64,000 nucleotides of DNA from Aldersonia sp. NBC_00410. GTDB lineage: Bacteria > Actinomycetota > Actinomycetes > Mycobacteriales > Mycobacteriaceae. Positions 30,295-42,437 of the stretch are shown here, one piece after another; within the stretch, counting starts at the first letter, position 1; every line of letters starts with the position of its first letter. The DNA is taken from the NCBI RefSeq assembly GCF_026342035.1, contig NZ_JAPENM010000002.1:186001-250000 (forward strand), read 5' to 3'. The translations under genes and the position numbers were made by a program. Under the pieces are notes generated by a model, which was given only the letters and a program-made list of their open reading frames with translations, was not told the origin of the DNA and ran no database searches.

Positions 30295-31256
30295 CTAGAT
30301 GCGATTGCCCTTTTGCTGATTGCATCGTCGGCAGAGGAGTTGGAGGTTCCCTCGGTTGTCGCGCCACCCTGCGCGAACGGGATGATGTGGTCGAACTCAA
30401 GGTAGTTGTTGTCGTTGCATTGTCGGCATCGGCCGCTATCTCGTTGCCATACAGCAGATTTGACGTGCTGGGGAATAGAACGGGATGCTTGGGGGCCGCC
30501 CAGCAGCATTCGCCGGTCGATCCGCACCGCCGTATCCACGATGACCGCAAGCAATTCGGGGTCGCGTATCTGAAACGATCCCGCAAGAGATTGCGTGGTG
30601 GCTTCGAAGCTGACCTCAGACAAACCGACGCGCGTTACCCGATGAACCTTGGAGAGCGGTACTTCTCCACCGTTTTTGTGCGCAACGAACCGAATCTTCC
30701 GATTCGTGACGACGAGCTGCCCCGGCGACTGAACTGGGCCGGAACTAAGGCGTCGCCAACGAGTCGCACCTTCCGCAAAGTGACAAAGCTCGTCGATCGA
30801 GAGGTGCAGGGGCGATGTCACGGTCGGGATTGTCCCGAACCGGATGTTGTCGAGGTAGTTCCGTCTCACCAATTGCTCGAACAGCGGCCGAACGTCGTCC
30901 GGCTCGCATCTGAGTTCCGCTATGGCTTCCCGAAATGTCGCTACCTCGTCATCTGTAACCACGCCGTCGGCTTCCGCGAACGCAACGTAGCGGCGGAGGC
31001 CATCCAACGCGAACCGTTTGATGCGCTTCGCTGCATCCTCCGCGGGCACCCCACAGGTCGCGAGCCATTGATTGAGATCGGCCCATTCATCACTCAGCGG
31101 GCCAACTGTCCCCAGGATCTGCTTCGCACGCTCCGTATAGCGGTCGAGGGCCGTATGCGCGAACTCATGGCATCCGGGGCAATACGAACGTAGAAGTCTC
31201 GTCGGAGCGCCACACCTTCGACAACCATTCGTTCTCTGCACTGCGTCAGTGTGCAT
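30295..31256 (-). pseudogene. HNH endonuclease-like protein, single frameshift near the C terminus
   Basis: About 320 residues. Zinc-ribbon start (GCRRCGAPTRLLRSYCPGC), a helical TerB-like segment (GLRRYVAFAEADGVVTDDEV), a beta-rich middle (LVVTNRKIRFVAHKNGGEVP), then HNH: AVWQRDSGRCRQCNDNNYLE and FDHIIPFAQGGATTEG. At about 30345 the frame breaks; shifted by one base it reads NLQLLCRRCNQQKGNRI and stops at 30295, the exact HNH ending with its second Cys pair. A GGG that should be GGGG explains the break, so this may be an intact gene with a sequencing error. A nuclease role in defence is likely. Confidence 0.75.
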
Positions 31257-31369
31257 CGAGTGCTGCCGATCGGTGGATTCGCCCCCTCATACGAGAGGAG
31301 GTGATGCGCCCCGGGTTGTGCAAGATCGGTTTGCTCTTGGTCACGACGCCCGTCGAAGGAGCCGTGTCC

Positions 31370-31468
31370 GTGCCGAAGCGTTATCCCGAAGAAGTTCCGC
31401 CGCAAGGTGCTTGAGCTAGCTGAACGCGGCGCACCGCCGACAGCTAGCCGTTCTACCCGTGAGTTGTG
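31370..31468 (+). pseudogene. IS3-family OrfA, N-terminal scrap
   Basis: GTG then PKRYPE and, one base shifted, KKFRRKVLELAERGAPPTAS: the start of a typical IS3 OrfA helix-turn-helix, cut off after about 30 residues. Confidence 0.55.
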
Positions 31469-31527
31469 AGCCTCAACCCCCGTCTTCGTCACGCCCGGCC
31501 GCAGTCGGGCCTACCAGGTAAAACCTC
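31466..31527. repeat. Dispersed repeat A, copy 2
   Basis: Partner of 16036-16090; shares the CTACCAGGTAAA core and the preceding CCGGCCGCAG. Confidence 0.5.
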
Positions 31528-31800
31528 ACAATGACTTATCGGGACTCGCCAACCCGGTCGGGGAAGGCGATCCTCGAACCCCAGCACTGCAGATTCACGG
31601 CCTGCCTCGTCCCCCACGAGGGCAGGCCGCTTCCATACCTCAGCGACTTCGAGGCTCGCCAACCGGCACGGGTCACCGATCTGCGGCTTCCAGACAGCCT
31701 CGCCACACGCGCGGCAGAAGTGCGTCCGGTGCCCGTTCCCGCAGCACTCCGGGACCGGCTCGATCCATCCGGTATCGGTGCGGATCAGGCTCGAGGTCAT
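31489..31800 (-). CDS. Small zinc-ribbon protein
   Basis: Up to 103 residues: MTSSLIRTDTGWIEPVPECC then GNGHRTHFCRACGEAVWKPQ, giving CxNGH-x4-CxxC zinc-ribbon spacing. The C-terminal half, which overlaps dispersed repeat A, looks less protein-like and may be a fortuitous extension. It resembles the small ORF at 44409-44651 in its CxxGH and CxxC pairs. Function unknown; it lies just downstream of hsdR. Confidence 0.5.
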   Translation of the reverse strand: MTSSLIRTDTGWIEPVPECCGNGHRTHFCRACGEAVWKPQIGDPCRLASLEVAEVWKRPALVGDEAGRESAVLGFEDRLPRPGWRVPISHCEVLPGRPDCGRA

Positions 31801-31820
31801 CGCTCAATGAGGGACTGTCC

Positions 31821-34800
31821 CTAGGCCGACGGTTTGAGTCCCTGGTAGATGATCGGAATCAGTTCCCCGAGCAGCTTCGACGACAGCTCCGGCTTGTTGA
31901 GGATCTGCGTGGACAAGTCCTCGGACGATGCCATCGCCCCAATAACCGCGCCGACGAACTCCCTCTGCAGGTCGGGGCTGGCCGAGAACTGGGCGAGGGT
32001 GTTGTTCTGGGCCTGCTCTTGCAGGGTGTCGCTTTCTTCGAGCCGGTCTTTGATTTGGGTTACGACGTTGCGCACGCTGGAGTCGGGGTGATCTCCGGAG
32101 AACAGGTCGTTGATCTGGGCGATGACCGCCTCGAGAGCCACCATTTCGGGGTCTTTGACGGTGCCGGTGCCGGCTTCCTTGGCCGGTTCCAGCGGTATGC
32201 CACCGGCGAGCTTGCCCGAGGTGGTGCCTTGCTCGCGTTGAGCCAGATACTCGAAGTCCACGGTCGACAAGTCGATCTCGTGGTGGAGCTGCTCGGCGGT
32301 GATTACCGGGGCCAGGTGGCGCAGATAGATCGACAGCATCTCCAGCGAAATGTCCTCGTAATTGACGATCTGGGATAGGAAGTCGTACTGGCGCAGGAAC
32401 GTGCCGACGTCCTTCCGGAACATCACGAGTTCGTCCAGTGCTGCCGCATCGTTGGTATCCAGCGCGGTGCGTTCCCGGTCGCGGAAGCGGTCCCTGGCCG
32501 GCGTGACCCATTTCGTCAGGGCGTTATTGCCCTTGTTGGCGAGGTAGTCGGCGACCAGGCCCTCGACCTCGGACTCCTGATAGATCCCGGCGGCATCGAG
32601 CTTGTTCATGCTCTGGTGGACGATGTTCGGGTCGGTCACATCGGCCAGCGTGGTGGCCTCGTAGTACGGCTCGAACGCCTCCACGATCTCCTCGGCGGTG
32701 TTGGTGAAATCGAGCACGAAGGTCTGGTCCTTGCCCGGCGCGACGCGGTTGAGTCGCGACAAGGTCTGCACCGCCGCCACCCCGGACAGAGGCTTGTCGA
32801 CATACATCGCCACCAGCAGCGGCTGATCGAACCCGGTCTGGAACTTGTTGGCCACCAGCATCACCTGGTACTCGTCGGTCGCGAAAGCATCACGCAGGTC
32901 GCGGCCCTTCAAACCGAGATTCATCGACGTCTCGGTCACCTTCTCCAGCGCGAACTCCTCGTCGGTGACCTCACCGGAGAACGCCACCAGCGCCGCGACG
33001 TCGGTGTACCCCTGCTCGTTGACGTACTTGTCGAACGCCAGTTTGTAGCGCACAGCCGCCTTGCGCGACGACGTCACCACCATCGCCTTGGCCCTGCCGT
33101 CCAGCCGCCAGCCGACGTTGTCGCGGAAGTGCTCGATGATGATCTGCACCTTCTGCGCAATGTTGGTCGGATGCAGCTTCACCCAGTTCATTACCGACTT
33201 GATCGCCGCGCTCTTGTCCACCAAGTCGGTACTGGTGACGCCGGACACCTGCACTGTGCCCGTAGCGGCGGTCTCCTCGGTTTCGAAAGTCTGCCCGTTG
33301 TGGGTGAGCCGGAACGCGGTCTTGTAAGGGGTGTAGTTCTTCAGCACATCGAGGATGAAACCCTCCTCGATGGCCTGCTGCATCGAGTACAGGTGAAACG
33401 GGCGCGGTGTCCCGTCGACGCCCTTGTGCCCGAACAGCTCCAGCGTCTTCGCCTTCGGAGTGGCGGTGAACGCGAAGAACGACAGATTCTTCGACTCGGC
33501 CCGCGCGGCCATCTCGGCCGCCAGCACGTCTTCGGCATCCACAGTGCCGCCGTCGTCGAGATCGCTCAGCTCCGTGGCCGTCAGGGCAGCTTTCAGCCGC
33601 TTCGATGCTTCCCCAGCCTGAGAGGAATGGGCCTCGTCCGCGATGATCGCGAAGGTTTTGCCCTTCAGGTCTGTTTGCGTGCGAATCAGCTCGAGCGCAT
33701 AGGGGAAGGTCTGGATGGTGACGATGATGATCTTCGTCCCGCTGGTGAGCGCATCGGCCAGCTCCTGCGACTTGGCCCCGCCCAGACCGGCAATGTGGGC
33801 GACCACGCCGGGGGTGCGGTCGATCTGACGGATCGCCTCCTGCAACTGGGCATCGAGCACGTTGCGGTCGGTGATCACGACGACCGAATCGAACACCGCC
33901 TGGTTCGCCTTGTCGTGCAGCACCGAAAGCCGGTGCGTCAGCCACGAAATGCTATTCGTCTTCCCGCTGCCCGCCGAGTGCTGGATCAGGTACCGCTGCC
34001 CCGGTCCCTGCTCGCGGGCGGCTTCGACGAGTTGGGTGACCGCGTCCCATTGGTGATAGCGCGGGAACAGCATCGTCTGCTTGCGGATCTTCTTGTTGCT
34101 GACCAGGTCGACGGTGTCGTCGACCTGTAAGTGCATGAACCGCCCGAGGATGTCCAGCCATGTGTCACGCGCCAGGATCTCCCTCCACAGGTACGCCGTG
34201 GGTGAGCCGTCCGGGTTCGGCGGGTTCCCGGCGTGATGGTTGTTGCCCCGGTTGAACGGCAGGAAGAACGTGTCCTTGCCCGCCAGCTTGGTGGTCATCT
34301 GCACCTCGCTGTTGGACACCGCGAAATGCACAAGCGCCCGAGATCCGAACCCCAGCAGCGGCTCCCCCTTCGGGAGCCGGTCGAGTTTGTACTGCAAGAC
34401 GGCGTCGGTGATGTTCTGGGTGAAGTCGGTCTTCAACTCCGCGGTCGCCACCGGGATGCCGTTGACGAAGAACACCAGGTCGATGCTGTTGGCGTTCTGC
34501 GTCGAGTAATGCACCTGCCGCATGACACGGAGCCGAACTGCACCGTACTTCTTGGCGGTCGTCTCGTTCAGCGATGTGTTGGGCCGAAACTGGCACATCT
34601 GGAACTGCGCATTGAGGTCCTTGAAACCCCGCCGCAGCACCGACAGGGTGCCGCCATTGGCTTTGGGATCAGCCCCCAGCGACTTCACCAAGGTGTTCAG
34701 CACACCGCGTTGGGCCTTCGCCAATGCGTCGCCAGTCAGGTCCGGCTTGACCCGCTTCGCCAACTGTTCCGGCTGGGTCTCGGATAGCCAGCCGAACACA

Positions 34801-34925
34801 TCCTCCGGGAACAGTGCCAACTCCCGGTCGTATCCGGCATCGGTGAGCGAATACAACCAACCTTGCGCGGCTAGGTGCTCGCAGATTCCAGCCTCGAACG
34901 AAGACTCATGATGCTGCTGCGCCAC
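31821..34925 (-). CDS. hsdR: Type I restriction endonuclease subunit R
   Basis: 1,034 residues. N-terminal nuclease region with VFFVNGIPVATAELK (D...ExK) near 150-185, Walker A HSAGSGKTNSISW near 313, DEAH motif IIADEAHSSQAG near 430, later SF2 motifs FFAFTATPKAKTLELFG and FQTGFDQPLLVAMYVDKPL, TLSRLNR, and a C-terminal helical part that contacts the methylase. It translocates DNA and cuts at a distance when the site is unmethylated. It starts 2 nt after the hsdS stop as the last gene of the hsdM-hsdS-hsdR operon. Full length; no defect seen. Confidence 0.96.
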   Translation of the reverse strand: MAQQHHESSFEAGICEHLAAQGWLYSLTDAGYDRELALFPEDVFGWLSETQPEQLAKRVKPDLTGDALAKAQRGVLNTLVKSLGADPKANGGTLSVLRRGFKDLNAQFQMCQFRPNTSLNETTAKKYGAVRLRVMRQVHYSTQNANSIDLVFFVNGIPVATAELKTDFTQNITDAVLQYKLDRLPKGEPLLGFGSRALVHFAVSNSEVQMTTKLAGKDTFFLPFNRGNNHHAGNPPNPDGSPTAYLWREILARDTWLDILGRFMHLQVDDTVDLVSNKKIRKQTMLFPRYHQWDAVTQLVEAAREQGPGQRYLIQHSAGSGKTNSISWLTHRLSVLHDKANQAVFDSVVVITDRNVLDAQLQEAIRQIDRTPGVVAHIAGLGGAKSQELADALTSGTKIIIVTIQTFPYALELIRTQTDLKGKTFAIIADEAHSSQAGEASKRLKAALTATELSDLDDGGTVDAEDVLAAEMAARAESKNLSFFAFTATPKAKTLELFGHKGVDGTPRPFHLYSMQQAIEEGFILDVLKNYTPYKTAFRLTHNGQTFETEETAATGTVQVSGVTSTDLVDKSAAIKSVMNWVKLHPTNIAQKVQIIIEHFRDNVGWRLDGRAKAMVVTSSRKAAVRYKLAFDKYVNEQGYTDVAALVAFSGEVTDEEFALEKVTETSMNLGLKGRDLRDAFATDEYQVMLVANKFQTGFDQPLLVAMYVDKPLSGVAAVQTLSRLNRVAPGKDQTFVLDFTNTAEEIVEAFEPYYEATTLADVTDPNIVHQSMNKLDAAGIYQESEVEGLVADYLANKGNNALTKWVTPARDRFRDRERTALDTNDAAALDELVMFRKDVGTFLRQYDFLSQIVNYEDISLEMLSIYLRHLAPVITAEQLHHEIDLSTVDFEYLAQREQGTTSGKLAGGIPLEPAKEAGTGTVKDPEMVALEAVIAQINDLFSGDHPDSSVRNVVTQIKDRLEESDTLQEQAQNNTLAQFSASPDLQREFVGAVIGAMASSEDLSTQILNKPELSSKLLGELIPIIYQGLKPSA

Positions 34926-34927
34926 CG

Positions 34928-36231
34928 CTAGGCCGCCGCTCGCACATCAATCTTGCCCGTCACCGCATCGGTGATCAATGCAGACCGATACTCCCGCAGG
35001 GTCTCGATCACCTCGGTGGCCTTGGCGATGAGCGCGTCGATGTTGCCGCATCGCTCATCAAGGAACTTCACGATCTCGCTCTGCTCATCGAGTGGCGGAA
35101 GTGCGAGGACGATTCGCACCATCCGCGTAAGGCCCAAATCTTGATTGGTAGCGCCACGTGTGTAGAGCTGGGACTGCTCGTAGCAGGCACTGCTGTTAAG
35201 GGCATAGGCCAGGTAGTCGGGTGTGACTAGACCCTGGCGGAGCTTCAGCACCGCAACGTGAACCCATACTTGGAATCGTTGAGTGAGGTCAACAGCTCGT
35301 GCGACCCCCGTCGTCCCACCTTTGGTGTACAGGACATCTCCGACCTCAGGAACCACCCGCCGGGAGAACTCCTTGTAGTCGTCTTCGGAAATATACTTCG
35401 CGTCTTCGAGAAACCAACCGTCCACCTTGACGTTTCGCGCAGATAGGAACATCACCCCATCATCGACGTAGGACGGCGAGAAATGTGGACCATCAGAAAT
35501 CGACCGGCACAAACGTCCTAGGCGTGTCGCCGTCCAGTGAGCAGGGATCTCCCCGATCCACTCAAGCTCGGACGCCTTCATCAACACTCGGCTGTCGAGG
35601 CCCGTTGTGACGGCGCGGGTGATGGTGGCCGTGCGGTCCTCGCGCACAGTGGCGATGAGCTGCGCCTGCTTGGCGATCAGTGCATCGATCTTGGCGGTCT
35701 CGCGGTCGAGAAATCGCGAAATCTCTTCCTGCTCTGTAGGAGGCGGGAGTGGAACCGGCACTTGTGCGAAGTGCTCGACTCCGAGGGACTGGCCATCACG
35801 GAGCTGATTGGAAGTGCTTCGCAATTCTTGGATGAATCCATCAGACTTGAGCAGGTAGACGAAATAGCGTTCCACTACTCGTCGTCGCGGGGTCAACACG
35901 GTGTAAGCAGGGCTGATCTTTCCCGGTGCAGCACTCCATTCGATGCCGCCTTGGAAACTTCGGAGACTAATGACGAAATCGCCGGCAGACACATGTTTGA
36001 GTCCAGCCTGCCCCTCAATAACCTGAACGACTCTCGTCCCACGCGACGCCATGTACTCGTCCTGGTACACCACGCCATCACTTTGTGACGCAGTGAGCTG
36101 CCGGTCGCCCTCACGTGCAGGCTCCCGATGGAGCGTAAACAGAGTCTTTGGATTGCGGACCTCCCAGTGCGTGGGAACGTCACGGAGCCACTGCACCGCC
36201 GAGGGCGTGCAGTCCCGGTACGCAGGCCAAC

Positions 36232-36235
<4 letters not shown>
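34928..36235 (-). CDS. hsdS: Type I restriction specificity subunit S
   Basis: 435 residues with the usual two target-recognition domains separated by helical spacers. TRD1 starts DVPTHWEVRNPKTLFTL and ends in PLPPPTEQEEISRFLDRETA plus a helix; TRD2 starts GEIPAHWTATRLGRLCRSIS and ends in LALPPLDEQSEIVKFLDERC plus a helix. It determines the DNA sequence recognised by the HsdM/HsdR complex. It overlaps the hsdM stop by 4 nt (ATGA), and is translationally coupled. Confidence 0.95.
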
Positions 36236-38208
<1,973 letters not shown>

Positions 38209-38410
38209 GGTGCCGGTGGTCTCCTTGTTCTTGTTGGTATAGGTGGAAGTTACCCCGGACGTCCTTCGGAGCACGCTAAGACGCCCGGATCGCAGAGCCG
38301 ATGCGCGATGACGAGCAGCTCCGCAGACAAGACATCATTGCCGACCGCCGTGGCAGGCTCGACTATTGACCTACGCCGACGGCAATACGCGAGGATGGGA
38401 CGACGGAACA

Positions 38411-38776
38411 TGATCTGCTACCACACCACCGATGCAGCCGAGGCGATCCTCCGCCACGGCTTCAAAGGCACCACCGGGTCGTACATGGTGGCCACCCTCG
38501 AACTGACGGGCGTATTTCTCGGCGATTCGCTGATGAACATTAACGAAGGCGCAACAGGTGACCAGGTTCTCAGGGTCGAACTCCCGGACGACGCCGACCT
38601 CGGTGAGTTCGGGTTGGTCGAGGAGAACACGCCGTACCGCGAAATGGTGCGTACCTGCCGCGTTGATCAATGCACGCGCCAACGTGACATTGATGACCGA
38701 GGGCGAGATTGACGAGCTTGCCAGACAACGGTTTCTGGAGCGTCTGGAACGGAACCGCGATAATCGCCGGCAATGA
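38411..38776 (+). pseudogene. Small toxin-like protein with single-base frameshift
   Basis: Starts MICYHTTDAAEAILRHGFKG and continues TGVFLGDSLMNINEGATGDQ, VLRVELPDDADLGEFGLVEE. At about 38642 the frame breaks; one base removed from GAAATGG gives YREWCVPAALINARANVTL and a charged helical end (EIDELARQRFLERLERNRDN). The YHxT...AxxILRxGF opening is reminiscent of ADP-ribosyltransferase-like or RES-like toxins. About 120 residues if intact. It lies 200 nt upstream of, and divergent from, hsdM. Toxin assignment is tentative. Confidence 0.5.
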
Positions 38777-39390
38777 CAGTCACCACATGTCCGCAGGGCA
38801 ACGAGTTGCCGGGGACCGCTGGGCGGCTCGGAACGACAATCCTTGCTTCCGCCCTCTTCACACTTGGTCTCGCCGTGGCGATCACCCGGATCACGAAATG
38901 CTACTTGGGGCGCTCTCGCGAAAGCAGGCGGGATGATCAGGGCCAAACGTGATTTGTGCATCGGGCACGGATCAGTGTCCCCGCATAACACCGGCACCAT
39001 CACCCGCGACGACCTGGCGAAACGCCCGCAAATGGGCGGCCGCCAATCGCACCACCCGCACCGGCACGCGGCTACGTGCCCTGCGATGCAGCACCTGAGC
39101 CGCCCACGCCATACGGCGCCGCAGCTTAGTCACCCCGCGCCGAACACGCGCGATCATCGCAGTACCCGTGTTGCTCGTCGCGCTCCTGGCCCTAGACACC
39201 GCACTCGCGCAGTCCACGCCTTCACTCGCCTCGCGCTTCCTCCTCGCCGGCATCGTCGCGGCCGGCTTCGTGGCGAGGCGGACGACGACCACCGCATCAG
39301 CGGTCCTCACCAACCACGAACCAGGGGGTCCGCACCAGCGGACCGGACGATCACCGTGGTCCGCAGTCACGGCTGCATCGAAGCCATCGG
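38777..39390. other. Gene-poor stretch
   Basis: A minus-strand frame around 38980-39170 (LRRRMAWAAQVLHRRARSRV) is arginine/alanine-rich and might be a small basic protein, but GC-rich non-coding DNA gives the same appearance. Nothing is firmly supported. Confidence 0.3.
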
Positions 39391-39399
39391 CTGGGCCTA

Positions 39400-39720
39400 C
39401 CTACGAAAACCATCGGCTTCGGGATCAGTGACTCCGTCACCAAGTTGGTGGAGCAGTTCGCCGCACAACAAACATCATGGCTCAAGTCGCTGGGGCCAGC
39501 CCTGTGAGCAATTGGGGAAGAGCTTCTACTCGCCCAACCTTCGCGAGGTCGAAGACCTCGAGTTCGAGGATGTCGAGAAGGTAGTCATGGTCGACGGCAT
39601 CGCGCTCTACGGCGTCCCTCGGACCTCCACAGCGGAGGCACTCATCCGTGCTCAGAGTGCGGCCAAGCGCGCGAAATTTTTGGGCGTCGTGGAAAGCAAA
39701 TCGCAACATCAACCCTCAGC
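39400..39720 (+). pseudogene. Fragment of a large actinobacterial protein of unknown function
   Basis: Two adjoining frames read ISDSVTKLVEQFAAQQTSWL and FYSPNLREVEDLEFEDVEKV, VMVDGIALYGVPRTSTAEAL. Together they look like an N-terminal part of a protein family I have seen in mycobacteria and rhodococci without known function. No start codon, and the remainder is missing where the AT-rich ATPase-HNH island begins. Confidence 0.4.
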
Positions 39721-39800
39721 TGTCCTGCGACGTGTCGGGCTGGTTCAGTACACTTGGCGCGATCGGCTCAACAGCGTCATGACCAGGATATGGAGGCGCA

Positions 39801-41357
39801 ATGCAAATCACCGTCCTTGCTGACCGTCGTTATCCTAGTTCCACGGGGACGAAGCGTATAGTGCTACGGCCAGACAATTGGAATGACTTCGGATTTACGA
39901 CACTCTATGATTTGTACTATGATTCAGGCCAACATATCGTCGACCTAGGTGGCGTGAAGATAGGCTACGTCGGAATTGTAACGCTAACTAGGCCGTTAGA
40001 GCCTGGGCGGCACGGACCCCTCGGCAACAATTACTTTTCCGTTGGGCAAGACGATTCGTACTACCGAAGAATTCAAGAACTGGGTCCCTTAATTCGGGAA
40101 GATATTCTCACATCACTCCGCGACATCGCGATCGATCACGATTCCTTTTCTGTTGCTGAGTCAGAACCCGTCACTGAAACGTCGCTATTCCGTTCGATAA
40201 ACGCGCGCATGGTCACCGGCCAGTTTCGGAGGATTGCGCGCGGAGGGAGTCACCTGGTCTCCTACCAATTCCAATATCACCTGCCTCAGCAGGATCATTT
40301 TGGACGTCACCCCATCCTTGACTTTACGGTCATTCCGGACTCCCATCCGCCCACGAATCTACATGTCCTAATAGGCCGAAATGGCGTCGGAAAGACGACA
40401 TTACTTCGCAACCTCGTGAGATCACTCGTGACAGACGGTGCCGATAGATCAACCGGCAGTGTGAAAAGTCTCGACGGTACCGGGATCCCATTTGTCAACA
40501 TGGTTATGATAGCTTTCAGCGCTTTTGACCCGTTTCATGAGTTCGAAAAAAACGATGATGCAGCCTCGAAGATCGAATTCTCGCATGTCGGCTTGACATC
40601 GCGCATTGGGCGCAAGGACGAAGAATCGCAGGACAGTCGAAAGCCTGGATACTCTCTGGATTCCCAATTTGTATCTAGCCTCAGGATTGTCCTGGCATCA
40701 ACTACCAAGAAGGACCGTTGGTTAAGCGCGATTGAAACTCTCGAAAACGACCCTCTGTTCGAATCATACGACATCGGACAGCTCGCTAACTTTACGGCGC
40801 CAAAATCGCCAGGACATTCGACGAAACCACCCACCGAGAACCCAGCTCAAGAAACATTCAATACACTCAGTTCGGGCCACAAGATCGTGTTGCTTACGAT
40901 CACCCGAGTTGTCGAAAAGGTATCCGAGCGAACACTTGTGTTGTTGGACGAACCGGAATCGCACTTGCATCCGCCATTGCTAGCCGCGTTGCTTCGCGCA
41001 TTGTCCGACTTGTTGACCGAGCGCAACGGTGTAGCCTTCATAGCTACGCATTCCCCGGTGGTACTACAAGAAGTTCCGAGTCGGTGCGTTTGGGTTCTCC
41101 GGCGGCATGGAGACATATCCAACGCCGAGAGGCCACAAACTGAAACATTCGGTGAAAATGTAGGCATCCTGACACACGACGTTTTCGGCCTTGAAATCGA
41201 GGGCTCTGGATTCCATCGCGACATTCGTGAAGCCGTTAGCGATGCTGCAACATATCAGGATGTGCTCGAGCGCTTCGAACACCAGCTAGGAAGCGAAGCC
41301 AGAGGTCTAGCTCGTATCTTGATGACCGAAAAGGATCTGACGGGCGAAATTCCCTGA
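39801..41357 (+). CDS. SMC/ABC-type AAA ATPase of a Septu-like defence pair
   Basis: 518 residues. Walker A LIGRNGVGKTTLLRNL near 193-201, signature-like TLSSGHKIVLL near 360, Walker B TLVLLDEPESHLHPPL near 377-392 and switch His in FIATHSPVVLQEVPS. This is the PtuA/OLD-like ABC ATPase class. The last base of its stop codon is the first base of the HNH gene (TGATG), so the two are coupled, the arrangement of Septu (PtuA-PtuB). Base composition is clearly AT-richer than flanking DNA, a sign of recent transfer. In known pairs the ATPase senses infection and licenses the nuclease. Confidence 0.85.
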   Translation: MQITVLADRRYPSSTGTKRIVLRPDNWNDFGFTTLYDLYYDSGQHIVDLGGVKIGYVGIVTLTRPLEPGRHGPLGNNYFSVGQDDSYYRRIQELGPLIREDILTSLRDIAIDHDSFSVAESEPVTETSLFRSINARMVTGQFRRIARGGSHLVSYQFQYHLPQQDHFGRHPILDFTVIPDSHPPTNLHVLIGRNGVGKTTLLRNLVRSLVTDGADRSTGSVKSLDGTGIPFVNMVMIAFSAFDPFHEFEKNDDAASKIEFSHVGLTSRIGRKDEESQDSRKPGYSLDSQFVSSLRIVLASTTKKDRWLSAIETLENDPLFESYDIGQLANFTAPKSPGHSTKPPTENPAQETFNTLSSGHKIVLLTITRVVEKVSERTLVLLDEPESHLHPPLLAALLRALSDLLTERNGVAFIATHSPVVLQEVPSRCVWVLRRHGDISNAERPQTETFGENVGILTHDVFGLEIEGSGFHRDIREAVSDAATYQDVLERFEHQLGSEARGLARILMTEKDLTGEIP

Positions 41358-42205
41358 TGCTGATCCTCAAGCGCCCGCCTCTCAAAACGAATGATGTTTT
41401 TAAAGCATGCATCGCTGGCCTCGTCGACGCTGGAATCAAGCGAGACATGCAGGAGTATGCGCCGAGAATTTCTTCTGCGGAAGAAAAGTTCGAGGCCGCC
41501 ATTGCAGTTCATGAGCTTCATAAGCTAGACACCAACGACTTCGCCGCAGATCCGTTCAACGATCCCACCTATATTGTTAACAATCTCTATACATGCGGGC
41601 TTGTCGGCAGAAGGGCCGGCCGCGAATACTACGACAAGTTAATGTCGATTTCAAAGCTCGACCGGTGCCCTGTATGCGGATTTGGAGTCGTGAAAACCCT
41701 TGAGCATCATCTTCCGAAACAAAAGTATCCCGCGCTGTGCATTACTGTCGGGAATTTGTTTCCGGTGTGCTCAGATTGCAATAAAGAGAAGCGGGATACG
41801 GTACCCCAGTCGGCAGTCGACCAAACCTTTCACCCCTACTACGACACAGTCGACGATGACGAGTGGCTTCACGCTGAACTAATCGAAGACTCGCCAGCAT
41901 TTCTGAGGTTCTCTGTTGAGCCTCCCGAATCGTGGGACCATGTGACCGTTGCACGCGTCAAACGAAGTTTTGAAGTCTACAAATTATCACGTCGGTACTC
42001 TGTCCAGGCGAACCGGGTCATCAGTGGGTTACGCGGCAAGGTGACGCGACTCGTCGAGTCGGTTGGGCCCATCGGTGTTCGAAACGACCTGAGCGAGATG
42101 GCACTGAGTCACAGATCAGACATGCGCAATGGTTATGAAGGAGTGACATATTCTACGCTGGCCAACAGCGACTGGTTTTGCAGTGGAGGGGCATACTCGC
42201 CGTGA
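41357..42205 (+). CDS. HNH nuclease of the Septu-like pair (PtuB-like)
   Basis: 282 residues. HNH core: RCPVCGFGVVKTLEHHLPKQ near 104-120 then FPVCSDCNKEKRDTVPQ near 135-150; the EHHLPK, CxDCN spacing is that of PtuB-type nucleases. The N-terminal about 100 and C-terminal about 130 residues are helical. The start overlaps the ATPase stop by 1 nt. Expected to cut nucleic acid after activation, causing phage restriction or abortive infection. Confidence 0.83.
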   Translation: MLILKRPPLKTNDVFKACIAGLVDAGIKRDMQEYAPRISSAEEKFEAAIAVHELHKLDTNDFAADPFNDPTYIVNNLYTCGLVGRRAGREYYDKLMSISKLDRCPVCGFGVVKTLEHHLPKQKYPALCITVGNLFPVCSDCNKEKRDTVPQSAVDQTFHPYYDTVDDDEWLHAELIEDSPAFLRFSVEPPESWDHVTVARVKRSFEVYKLSRRYSVQANRVISGLRGKVTRLVESVGPIGVRNDLSEMALSHRSDMRNGYEGVTYSTLANSDWFCSGGAYSP

Positions 42206-42437
42206 TATAACGCTCTCACAATCCCTGTGCCTAACCTCGTCTTTCGCCCGTCGGCTGTGTTGGCGATCTATTTTCGGATTTGTCTGCCTGAGTTTGCGTT
42301 TCGCGGATGGCCGCGCGGGGACGCCCCAGTGTGTCGCTTGCCAGGGTGAAGGGGCCACTATTTTACCATAGGCGTGGGAACGGGCTTGCCCGGTCGCGGG
42401 GCCGTGTGCTGATGGTGGCCCGTGGTGCGGGGGTTCG

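Noticed and set aside
32616..34130. Long plus-strand frames opposite hsdR (and 37228-38712 opposite hsdM)
   Set aside because: hsdR and hsdM have complete motif sets on the minus strand; the antisense frames are Arg/Leu/His-rich shadows.
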